The position numbers and the translations under genes were made by a program. A model generated the notes under the pieces. The model saw only the letters and a program-made list of their open reading frames with translations, searched no databases and had not been told where the DNA came from. Positions 1 to 6,441 of a stretch of DNA of 7,853 bases are shown here, piece by piece (the stretch's first letter is position 1; each line of letters begins with the position of its first letter). Source of the stretch: CAZNUM01 sp046861615 (GTDB lineage Bacteria; Fidelibacterota; Marinisomatia; Marinisomatales; TCS55); NCBI GenBank assembly GCA_046861615.1, contig JBHHUS010000063.1, forward strand, positions 1-7,853. The letters are read 5' to 3'.

Positions 1-214
1 TTTCAAGGTTTTGTAACAAGGTTTTGTATTAAGCAATTGGAGAGAAACGGGTATTCAGGGCTATATTTACTGACACCAATGGAAAGATACCGGACAATCT
101 TGATTGATTCACAAACCACTATAAGTACCTAAAAAAGGAGTAGTGGTCATCATCAAATTTGGTAACGCAATTGATGCTCACCTTTTCAAGGTACTTGTGA
201 CAAAGGCCTAAGCA
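1..214. other. Upstream region of the sensor-kinase gene, no confident gene
   Basis: No gene can be assigned here with confidence. Frame 1 is open from the window edge to a TAA at 130-132 (43 codons) and could be the tail of an upstream gene, but I do not recognise it and an open stretch of this length can occur by chance. A 12-bp unit, CAAGGTTTTGTA, is present at 4-15 and again at 17-28, a 13-bp-period direct repeat. A purine-rich AAAAAAGGAG at 131-140 looks like a strong ribosome binding site, yet the only usable start near it is GTG at 143, just 2 nt away. That start would give a 22-codon peptide ending in TAA at 209-211. This peptide is in the same frame as the kinase that begins at 215. 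Confidence 0.4.
202..206 (+). promoter_or_regulatory. Ribosome binding site for the kinase TTG start
   Basis: AAAGG lies 8 nt before the TTG at 215. With the in-frame TAA at 209-211, it supports TTG as the true start. The next ATG in frame would remove the first membrane segment and part of the sensor domain. Confidence 0.5.
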
Positions 215-3200
215 TTGACCCAAGCTAAACGCTTCATTCTGATATTAGCCGTCGTCGGGACTGCAACTATCGGCATTTCCCTGGCATGGAACCTGATTCA
301 AAATAAAAGTGCCCTGGTGGAATCAGCCCGGGTTCAGGCCCGTATGTCTTTTAAGAAAGATATTCTTTATCGGCTGTGGAATGCACAACAGGGCGGTGTG
401 TACGTTCCGGTTTCCGAACATGTACCACCGAATCCTTATCTTTCCTTTATTCCTGACCGGGATGTTGAAACCACCGATGGCAAACGCCTGACGCTGGTCA
501 ACCCCGCTTATATGACCCGGTTGGTTTTTGAACTGGAGAAAGAAAAATATGGCTTACGGAGCCACATTACCAGTTTAAAACCTGTTCGTCCGGAGAATAA
601 AGCGGATGTCTGGGAAACCAAGGCGCTGGAAGCCTTTGAAACCGGAGAACAGGAAATAAGTTCATTGGAAAACCTGGAGGGTAAACCGTACTTACGGCTG
701 ATGCGACCGCTGATCACAGAGAAACCCTGCCTCCGTTGCCACGACCGCCAGGGCTATAAAGAAGGCGATATCCGTGGCGGCATCAGCGTTGCCGTTCCCA
801 TGGATCCCTTACTGGCCATTTATTACCAGAGTCGTAATAAGATTATCTGGATTCATTTGTTTCTGTTGATCGTTGGATCCGGATGTTTGTACCTGGGATT
901 CGTCTGGTTCGAGAAAAGTGAGAAAAAGCGGATGGAGACCTTTCGGGCGTTGGAACAGAGCAACTACCTGATTGAGGAAGCGCAACGCATCGCCCGGTTG
1001 GGTTCCTATTTCCTTAATATTAACACCGGGTTCTGGACCAGTTCTGAAATCCTCGATGAAATATTTGGCATTGGTCCTGATTATGAACGCAGTGTAGAGG
1101 GCTGGGTAAAGATTGCTCATCCTGAGGAACAGGAAGCAATGCTGAAATATTTCCAGGAGGAGGTCCTGGGTAAAAAACAACCTTTTGACCGGGAGTACAG
1201 AATTGTACGAATAAATGACAAGGAACAACGGTGGGTTCACGGATTGGGGAAACTGGAATTTAACGACGAAGCAGAGCCGATACGCATGGTTGGTACAATT
1301 CAGGACATTACTGACCGGAAAAATACCCAGGCTGAACTGGCCCTAGCAGCCGACCGAGACAAACGGCAGTTGGCTGAGATTGAAGCATCGTTGGAAGAAG
1401 CCCGGGGCGCCTACCAGGCGACCGTGAATTTAATGGAGGATTTAACCCGGGAGATTGAAAGCAGGAAAAAAATTGCCGAAGACCTGAAAACAGCCCAGGA
1501 ATATTCTCAGAGCCTGATTGACAGTTCCCTGGACATGATCATTGCCGTGAATAAACAGCGGAAGATTACCGAATTCAACCGGGCGGCTGAAGAAACCTTT
1601 GGTTATACTAAAACGGAGGTCCTGGGGAAACACATTAATATACTATATGCTAACGAAGCAGAAGGCCGTAAAGTTCATCGCCAAACGATGGAAAAAGGAC
1701 ACCTGGTGCAGGAAATATTAAACCGGCGTAAAAACGGTGAAATTTTCCCCGCGCTGTTAGCAGCATCCATATTAACGGATGACCAGGGCCGGATTGTGGG
1801 GGTAATGGGTGTTTCCCGGGACATTACGGAGCAAAAACAGGCGGAGCACGAGCGGATGATTCTTCAGCGTTTGACCCGGCGCCTGACGGAACCACTGGAT
1901 CTACACGCTATCGGCCAGACCGTGGCCCAGGAAGCACAGGCATTATTCCATTTTGACGCTTTCAGCCTGGATGTGATTGAAACGGAAAAGGATTTATTGG
2001 TAGGTATTTATAATGAGGACACGCGTGAAGGAAGTTCCACCCCGGAAGAAGTTCCGGCGGCTACCATTCCCCTGAAAGACGTGAAAAATAGAATTCCTTT
2101 AGATGGTGAAACCCAATTACTGAATCGGGATAAACTGCCCGACCGGGAAAATACTAATGCCTTTGGTTTTTCTGATCGTCTCTCCCGGTCACTTATGTAT
2201 GCTCCGGTTATTTGGGAATCCAGAACCATAGGTATTCTTTCGATTCAGAGCTATACTGTTAATAAATATACTGATCGGGATCTGGAATTACTCCAGACCC
2301 TGGCCAATCAGTTAGGTGGTGTTTTTATCCGCCTGAAAGAGAGTGAAGCTTTACAAGAAAGCGAAGAGCGTTTCCGGGGATTAGTAAATACCGCCCCCAT
2401 CGGTATTGCTATTCATCAGGAAGGTAAATTTGTTCTGGTCAATGATTATATGTTGAAGATGACCGGTTACACGCGGGAGGAAATCATCGGTATGCCGGTT
2501 CTGGAAATCCTGGTACCGGAACAGCGTGAACAGGTTTGGAAACGAGTGCAGGAAATGATTCGTACCGGTGAACCGGCACCGGCGTCTGAAGAACATATTT
2601 TAACCAGGGATGGTCAAATCATCTATGCTATGGTAGCTGGAACGCCAATTACCTACCAGGGGAAGCCTTCCGTGGAAGTTTCGGCTATTGACATTACTGA
2701 AATTAAGAAGGTTGAGCGCGCCCGGCGGGAAAGTGAGCAGCAGTACCGAAGTCTGGTTGAAAACTCAATCCTGGGAATGGCAGTTTACCGGCCGGAGAAA
2801 CCTTACAGTTTCTGTAATCCCCGCATGGCGGAGATTACCGGCTATTCGGTCGAGGAACTTCAATCCCCGGGATTCGATTTTATCTGTTTATTTGATCCAC
2901 AGGATCATAAGACGATCAAAATGCTTACTAAAAAACGCCTTTCCGGAGAAAAAATTGATCCCTACGTGATGCCTATTACCAGTAAACAGGGAGAGCGGAA
3001 ATATGTGGAGATCAATAACATTTATTTTGATTTCAGCGGTGAACCGGCGGTGCAAATGCAATATCTGGAGGTCACAGAACGGTATCAGGCTTTACAGGCT
3101 TTGACCGAGAGTGAAGAGAAATTCCGCCGGGTAATTGAACAGTCCAACGACGGAATTTATGTTCTGCAGGGGGAACGGTTCCTGTTCATCAATCCCCGGT

Positions 3201-4204
3201 TCACCGACCTGGTGGGCTATAAACTGGATGAAATCAGTGATCCTGACTTTGATTTCATGGACCTGGTGGCGCCGGAAGGGCAGAAAGTGTTGGAAAAACG
3301 GGCTGCTGATCGGGCCAGGGGTAAAACACCGCCTACCCGCTATGTTTTCAAGGGTCTGCGGAAAGATGGCCTGAAACGGGATTTTGAAGTAAGTGTCACG
3401 GAAGTGGAGTGGGAAAATAAAGCAGCTACCCTGGGAATTTTACAGGATGTGACCGAGCGGGAGGAATCACGGGTGGCTTTGGAGCGGGCCTATGAAAAAG
3501 CACAGGAAGGGGAACGGGTTAAGAGTCTTTTCCTGGCCAATATGTCCCATGAAATCCGAACGCCGCTGAATACTATTCTTGGTTTCACTGACCTGGTGGA
3601 GCAGAGTGTCGGTGATCGGGTGGCGCCGGATGAACGGGAGTTCTTTGAAACCATCCGTAACAGCGGTCAGCGTCTCATGCATACGATCCATGAAATTCTG
3701 GATATGTCCCAGATTGAGGCTAAAACCTTCTCCGTTAATCTGGAGTCTTTGGACCTGGTAGTATTGATGAAAATGGCTACGGAACCGTTATTTTCCAAGG
3801 CGGAGAAGAAGGGGTTAACACTGAAAGTTCATTCGGCCATTTCCCTGGCACCGGTGGAGGCAGATGAACATTGTGTTGTCCAGGCGGTGGGGAATGTAGT
3901 GGATAATGCTATTAAGTACACCAATGAAGGTAGAATAGATGTGGAATTAAAGGCTGGCAATGGCGAATTTCTACTTCAGGTTCGGGATACAGGAATCGGG
4001 ATTGCCAGGGAACACCAGCAAAAAATATTCGAAGTTTTTACCCAGGAAAGTGAAGGGTACAACAAGGAATTCCAGGGCGTGGGTCTGGGTTTATCCCTGG
4101 TGAAACAATACCTGAATGTTTGCCAGGCTACTATCGAACTGGAGAGTGAAAAGGGTGTTGGTTCTAAATTTACTATGCACTTTCAAAAATTAGAGCAGCC
4201 ATAA
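215..4204 (+). CDS. Membrane sensor histidine kinase: heme-c Tll0287-like (DUF3365) domain, five PAS, GAF, HisKA-HATPase
   Basis: This is an inner-membrane sensor kinase that should autophosphorylate on His and pass phosphate to a receiver. A membrane segment at residues 6-27 and another at about 209-231 bracket a periplasmic Tll0287-like domain. That domain shows GGVYVP (60-65), PPNPYL (71-76), LVNPAYMTR (94-102) and the heme-attachment motif CLRCH (172-176). Cytoplasmic domains follow: PAS (about 250-370), a coiled-coil linker, PAS (430-543), GAF (555-705) and three more PAS (712-835, 840-955, 963-1085). HisKA carries the phospho-acceptor His1112 in SHEIRTPLN. The ATPase has its N box around Asn1227/Asn1231, DTGIGIA at 1258-1264 and GVGLGLSLV at 1288-1296, so all catalytic motifs look intact. 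The TTG start is set by a TAA two codons upstream (209-211), with AAAGG at 202-206 as ribosome binding site. No receiver is fused; the neighbouring single-domain receiver is the obvious partner. The stimulus (redox state or a small gas at heme) is an inference. Confidence 0.93.
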   Translation: MTQAKRFILILAVVGTATIGISLAWNLIQNKSALVESARVQARMSFKKDILYRLWNAQQGGVYVPVSEHVPPNPYLSFIPDRDVETTDGKRLTLVNPAYMTRLVFELEKEKYGLRSHITSLKPVRPENKADVWETKALEAFETGEQEISSLENLEGKPYLRLMRPLITEKPCLRCHDRQGYKEGDIRGGISVAVPMDPLLAIYYQSRNKIIWIHLFLLIVGSGCLYLGFVWFEKSEKKRMETFRALEQSNYLIEEAQRIARLGSYFLNINTGFWTSSEILDEIFGIGPDYERSVEGWVKIAHPEEQEAMLKYFQEEVLGKKQPFDREYRIVRINDKEQRWVHGLGKLEFNDEAEPIRMVGTIQDITDRKNTQAELALAADRDKRQLAEIEASLEEARGAYQATVNLMEDLTREIESRKKIAEDLKTAQEYSQSLIDSSLDMIIAVNKQRKITEFNRAAEETFGYTKTEVLGKHINILYANEAEGRKVHRQTMEKGHLVQEILNRRKNGEIFPALLAASILTDDQGRIVGVMGVSRDITEQKQAEHERMILQRLTRRLTEPLDLHAIGQTVAQEAQALFHFDAFSLDVIETEKDLLVGIYNEDTREGSSTPEEVPAATIPLKDVKNRIPLDGETQLLNRDKLPDRENTNAFGFSDRLSRSLMYAPVIWESRTIGILSIQSYTVNKYTDRDLELLQTLANQLGGVFIRLKESEALQESEERFRGLVNTAPIGIAIHQEGKFVLVNDYMLKMTGYTREEIIGMPVLEILVPEQREQVWKRVQEMIRTGEPAPASEEHILTRDGQIIYAMVAGTPITYQGKPSVEVSAIDITEIKKVERARRESEQQYRSLVENSILGMAVYRPEKPYSFCNPRMAEITGYSVEELQSPGFDFICLFDPQDHKTIKMLTKKRLSGEKIDPYVMPITSKQGERKYVEINNIYFDFSGEPAVQMQYLEVTERYQALQALTESEEKFRRVIEQSNDGIYVLQGERFLFINPRFTDLVGYKLDEISDPDFDFMDLVAPEGQKVLEKRAADRARGKTPPTRYVFKGLRKDGLKRDFEVSVTEVEWENKAATLGILQDVTEREESRVALERAYEKAQEGERVKSLFLANMSHEIRTPLNTILGFTDLVEQSVGDRVAPDEREFFETIRNSGQRLMHTIHEILDMSQIEAKTFSVNLESLDLVVLMKMATEPLFSKAEKKGLTLKVHSAISLAPVEADEHCVVQAVGNVVDNAIKYTNEGRIDVELKAGNGEFLLQVRDTGIGIAREHQQKIFEVFTQESEGYNKEFQGVGLGLSLVKQYLNVCQATIELESEKGVGSKFTMHFQKLEQP

Positions 4205-4238
4205 TCGGAACCGGGGTACCCGGGTAAGGAAAGAATCA

Positions 4239-4631
4239 ATGAACGTTGAAAATGCCAAGCCAGTCCTGCTGGTTGTCGAGGATGATGAAAGTACACAAAA
4301 GCTAATGTACTTTTTCCTCCGTGATTTGTATGAATTACATTTTGCCGACACAGTGACGAAATCCAAGGAAATTATGGATGAAAACCCCATCGATATGGTG
4401 CTGTTGGACCTTTCCCTGGCGGGGGATGAAGATGGACTGGACCTGGCACGTTATTTACGGAAAACGGAGCAGTGGGCTGATTTACCCATCGTCGCCACCA
4501 CCGCCCATGCCTTCACTTCGGACCGAACCCGGTGCATGGAGGCTGGTTGTACCGATTACCTGGCCAAGCCGATTAACCGATCCCTGTTAATGGAAACGAT
4601 TAAAAAATGGCTGAAATCCGACTCCGGGTGA
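4239..4631 (+). CDS. Stand-alone CheY-like response regulator receiver
   Basis: This 130-residue protein is one receiver domain with no output domain, the usual size for CheY/DivK-type regulators. The acidic pocket is Asp15-Asp16 in VVEDDE, and the phospho-acceptor is Asp57 in VLLDLSLAG. The switch Thr is in the TTAH segment (87-90), and the conserved Lys110 lies in LAKPIN. All residues needed for phosphotransfer are present. AAGGAAAG at 4226-4233 is a good ribosome binding site 5 nt before the ATG. The gene starts 34 bp after the large kinase and is probably co-transcribed with it. Its likely job is to accept phosphate from that kinase and either act by protein-protein contact or relay phosphate onward. 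The downstream target is not visible here. Confidence 0.93.
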   Translation: MNVENAKPVLLVVEDDESTQKLMYFFLRDLYELHFADTVTKSKEIMDENPIDMVLLDLSLAGDEDGLDLARYLRKTEQWADLPIVATTAHAFTSDRTRCMEAGCTDYLAKPINRSLLMETIKKWLKSDSG

Positions 4632-4652
4632 ACATGATTATACCCGTTTTTT
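4625..4652 (+). terminator. Probable rho-independent terminator of the kinase-receiver operon
   Basis: CGGGTG (4625-4630) can pair with TACCCG (4641-4646), including one G-T pair and a 10-nt loop, and six T residues follow at once (4647-4652). The left arm overlaps the receiver's TGA stop. The stem is short but GC-rich at its base. The position at the end of the two-gene unit supports a terminator role. Confidence 0.6.
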
Positions 4653-4756
4653 GCTGGTCGATTGGCAGTTTAATTATTTAATTGCTTTCAGTATATTCCC
4701 ACCCGCATAGTGCAGTGAATTACAATTAAATCTAAAGTATGTTGTGAGTTTAAGGT
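4653..4756. other. AT-rich intergenic stretch with a 9-bp inverted repeat
   Basis: This is non-coding sequence between the terminator and the small Arg-rich gene. ATTTAATTG (4676-4684) is exactly mirrored by CAATTAAAT (4723-4731), 38 bp apart. TTTAATTA/TTTAATTG also forms a tandem 8-bp pair at 4669-4684. TACAAT at 4721-4726 resembles a -10 box, but no good -35 sits at the right distance. A promoter for the next gene may lie here; the AT-rich repeats could also be chance. Confidence 0.3.
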
Positions 4757-4921
4757 ATGGATAATTCTAATCGTGGCCCTGACCGCCGAAAAAATGAGCG
4801 ACGCTCATTCCTTGAACGTCGCTCTAAGAATCAATCCCCTGAAATTGAACGCCGGAGTGGGACCGACCGACGGCAGGAATCAGATCGTCGTCAGAGGATT
4901 GATCGCCGGAGCCGGAATTAA
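4757..4921 (+). CDS. Small Arg-rich [DE]RR-repeat protein, hypothetical
   Basis: The 54-residue product is dominated by acidic-Arg-Arg triplets, with Arg pairs at residues 10-11, 15-16, 21-22, 32-33, 38-39, 44-45 and 50-51. Each pair follows Asp or Glu, mostly at six-residue spacing. It has 17 Arg and 2 Lys against 10 acidic residues, no Cys, one Phe and no signal peptide or membrane segment, so it is probably a cytoplasmic, largely disordered polycation. The Arg pairs use different codons (cgc-cga, cga-cgc, cgt-cgc, cgc-cgg, cga-cgg, cgt-cgt). This argues that the pattern is kept by protein-level selection and is not a fresh DNA repeat. A TAA at 4751-4753 just upstream makes ATG 4757 the only good start. 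AAGG at 4752-4755 is too close to be an ideal ribosome site, and GTGAG (4744-4748) is weak. Similar DRR strings occur as linkers in some GGDEF and PilZ proteins, but I cannot assign a function. Confidence 0.6.
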   Translation: MDNSNRGPDRRKNERRSFLERRSKNQSPEIERRSGTDRRQESDRRQRIDRRSRN

Positions 4922-4931
4922 CTGATCCAGC

Positions 4932-4960
4932 TTCAGTTAACATTTGTCTTGTAAACTGAA
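4932..4960. promoter_or_regulatory. Imperfect dyad: candidate operator or hairpin
   Basis: TTCAGTTAACA (4932-4942) and TGTAAACTGAA (4950-4960) form an inverted repeat with 11-bp arms, one mismatch and a 7-bp centre. It lies 11 nt after the Arg-rich gene's stop. No T run follows, so a rho-independent terminator is unlikely. It overlaps the possible -35 of the metal-uptake operon, which fits a repressor site such as one for a zinc-sensing Fur-family protein. It does not match a Zur box that I know. Confidence 0.4.
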
Positions 4961-4972
4961 AAGATTTATGAC
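4944..4972 (+). promoter_or_regulatory. Possible sigma70-type promoter of the metal-uptake operon
   Basis: TTGTCT (4944-4949) and TATGAC (4967-4972) each match 4 of 6 consensus bases at the ideal 17-bp spacing. They lie upstream of the small Cys/His gene and overlap the dyad. The match is weak and not unique. Confidence 0.25.
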
Positions 4973-5017
4973 TGAAATGAATTCCTTTTATTTGCGGAGA
5001 TTTCGGCACTGAAACGA

Positions 5018-5338
5018 TTGCAAAAAACGACCGCTCTTTTCACAATAACCTGGTTTATTTCTCTTTCCTACCTGGCAGAATCCCACCTGGGTCATCAGCA
5101 TGATCTATTACCCCAGGATACTGGTGTCTGCTCTATTAATTGTCGAGTTCCCTCCCACCATCGGGGATTTTTTGAATGTATCTGGTTCCACCTGAAAACC
5201 AGTTCCAGGGGTTTGACCACTGTCCAGGAATTAACTTTTTCCCTGGCATTCCAAACGGATTTAACGTTTAATCCCCGGCTAGAGACCCTCCTGAATGTTT
5301 TCAACACCATCCCTGCTCGGGCCCCGCCCCTGACCTGA
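5018..5338 (+). CDS. Small secreted Cys/His-rich protein, DUF2946/DUF2607-like, heading the metal-uptake operon
   Basis: A 106-residue protein with a hydrophobic signal-like segment (residues 5-20), probably exported. After it come His23, His26 and His28 (HLGHQH), Cys38 and Cys42 (CSINC), His47-His48, Cys54 and His58, and the chain ends in ARAPPLT. A short exported protein with HxH and paired Cys near the N-terminus and a terminal RAPP recalls small DUF2946/DUF2607-like proteins, which I associate with metal-transport loci; that link is from memory. It probably binds a metal such as zinc, or senses it. The start is uncertain. TTG at 5018 has its nearest GGAG (4996-4999) 18 nt away, while an in-frame CTG at 5009 sits 9 nt from it and would add MKR to make a better signal-peptide n-region. 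The frame is open back to 4976. It lies 66 bp before the outer-membrane gene. An overlapping minus-strand frame (5095-5436) looks like a shadow. Confidence 0.65.
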   Translation: MQKTTALFTITWFISLSYLAESHLGHQHDLLPQDTGVCSINCRVPSHHRGFFECIWFHLKTSSRGLTTVQELTFSLAFQTDLTFNPRLETLLNVFNTIPARAPPLT

Positions 5339-5348
5339 TCCCTCCCCT

Positions 5349-5379
5349 TCCGCCTGAGCCAGGCGGACACCCCTTTTTT
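5349..5379 (+). terminator. Hairpin with nearby T run: weak terminator or attenuator within the operon
   Basis: TCCGCCTG (5349-5356) pairs perfectly with CAGGCGGA (5360-5367) around a 3-nt loop, giving an 8-bp, GC-rich stem. Six T residues follow at 5374-5379, but 7 nt separate them from the stem, which is poor for a classic terminator. It sits between the small Cys/His gene and the outer-membrane gene and could lower downstream transcription or protect a processed RNA end. It might instead be a dispersed intergenic palindrome. Confidence 0.45.
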
Positions 5380-5404
5380 CAATCTTAAAATACAGGATAT
5401 CTTT

Positions 5405-6433
5405 ATGAAACGGATGGTTCCATTTCTCATTTTCATTACCGTTACCGGGGCTCAAACAACCGTCAACCCCGATTTCAGCGCCATTGGCGATCTTCAGCTA
5501 CGCCGGGAAGGGAACCGGTACGAGCTGGAAAGCTCCGGCCTGGAACTGGCTCTTCAGGGGTATGTAAATCCCTTTGCCCGGGCGGATGTTTTCCTCCATA
5601 AACATAATGACAGCAGTCCCATAGACCTGGAGGAGGCGGTCCTGAGCATTGAGCGGGGCTTGCCTTTAGGTCTGGGAGCCCGGGCGGGAAAACTGCGCCC
5701 GGATCTCGGGAAAATCAATCGTCAGCACGAACACACTTTTTATTTCATCGAACTGCCGGAGGCCATGGCTAAAATCCTTGGTCCGGAGCAGTGGGCCGCC
5801 ACAGGCCTGGAGTTGAATCTGCTCCTGCCCCTGCCCTGGTATTCCCGTTTTTCGGTTGGCTATTTCCAGGAAGCCCTGGGAAGTGCCGCGGATGATCACG
5901 TCCATCACCAGGAAGAAACTCTCGGTGAACCACCGGCCAAGGCCTTTTCCGGTCGCTGGTCCCATTTTCTTGACTTCAACCCGGTTACTCACCTTGAGGC
6001 AGGTTTCAGTTTTTACCGGGATCGGGCCGTTGATTTCCGCCAGATGGTGGTGGGCGATGTCAAGTTCAAATGGAAACCGAATAAATACCGCTCCTTCATA
6101 TTCCAGGCGGAATGGTTCCACACCAATCTTCCCCATCACCACGTCCACATCCAGAGCCATCCGGAGGAACAGGTTCAGGCCGGTTACACCTTTGTGAATT
6201 ACCAGTGCAACCGTGCCTGGAACGTGGGCTTTGTCGTTGATTACTATTCCAGCAATCTGGAAGGCACCGATCCTTCAGCTCCCGCCTTGTTCTTCGGTTT
6301 CAGTCCCGTGGAGGAATCCTCCGTCTGGCGGCTGAAAATTGGACCGGTCGATTCCAGGAAACCCAGCGGTCAATGGTCGGTTCAATCCCAAATCATCTGG
6401 GCTCTGGGCCCCCACAAACCCCACCAATTTTGA
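5405..6433 (+). CDS. His-rich outer-membrane beta-barrel protein, probable zinc-regulated porin-type
   Basis: The 342-residue protein has a Sec signal peptide (hydrophobic residues 4-14, cleavage likely after TGA near residue 16). The mature part begins NPDFSAIGD, then alternates short amphipathic strands typical of an outer-membrane barrel and ends in Phe, a common barrel-assembly signal. Its ALGPHKPHQF ending, LPLGLGARAGKLRPDLGK (86-103) and His clusters recall outer-membrane proteins annotated as zinc-regulated; this family call is from memory. His clusters at HKH (65-67), HEH (108-110), HVHH (165-168), HHHVHIQSH (244-252) and HKPH (337-340) would suit metal capture in loops or the pore. 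No TonB-receptor plug is evident and the protein is far shorter than a TonB-dependent receptor, so diffusion through a porin-like barrel is more likely. AGGA at 5394-5397 is the ribosome site, 7 nt before the ATG. The metal-binding-protein gene follows after 8 bp. Confidence 0.8.
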   Translation: MKRMVPFLIFITVTGAQTTVNPDFSAIGDLQLRREGNRYELESSGLELALQGYVNPFARADVFLHKHNDSSPIDLEEAVLSIERGLPLGLGARAGKLRPDLGKINRQHEHTFYFIELPEAMAKILGPEQWAATGLELNLLLPLPWYSRFSVGYFQEALGSAADDHVHHQEETLGEPPAKAFSGRWSHFLDFNPVTHLEAGFSFYRDRAVDFRQMVVGDVKFKWKPNKYRSFIFQAEWFHTNLPHHHVHIQSHPEEQVQAGYTFVNYQCNRAWNVGFVVDYYSSNLEGTDPSAPALFFGFSPVEESSVWRLKIGPVDSRKPSGQWSVQSQIIWALGPHKPHQF

Positions 6434-6435
6434 GG
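6432..6435 (+). promoter_or_regulatory. Ribosome binding site that fixes the binding-protein start
   Basis: GAGG overlaps the TGA stop of the outer-membrane gene and lies 6 nt before ATG 6442. It favours 6442 over the in-frame ATG at 6373, which would put 23 residues with no signal character ahead of the hydrophobic signal peptide. Confidence 0.7.
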
Positions 6436-6441
6436 TTGTCC

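Noticed and set aside
1..28. 13-bp-period direct repeat as the start of a CRISPR or iteron array
   Set aside because: Only two units are seen, with no spacers and no further copies nearby.
1..132. Open frame 1 running in from the window edge as the tail of an upstream gene
   Set aside because: It has only 43 codons and no recognisable motif, and a stop-free run of that length is not rare by chance. It is not called as a gene.
809..1240. Minus-strand open frame of 143 codons
   Set aside because: It is antisense to the conserved second membrane segment and first PAS domain of the kinase, with no features of its own.
4213..4224. Adjacent KpnI and SmaI-like sites (GGTACCCGGG) that resemble a cloning-vector polylinker
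   Set aside because: The match ends there and the flanks are ordinary gene sequence with a normal ribosome site after it. It is most likely chance.
5666..6160. Minus-strand open frame of 164 codons
   Set aside because: It is antisense to the outer-membrane barrel gene, whose signal peptide, ribosome site and operon position are convincing.
6373..6441. Longer start for the metal-binding protein at ATG 6373
   Set aside because: The extra 23 residues overlap the barrel gene, have no signal character and would bury the real signal peptide. GAGG at 6432-6435 points to 6442.
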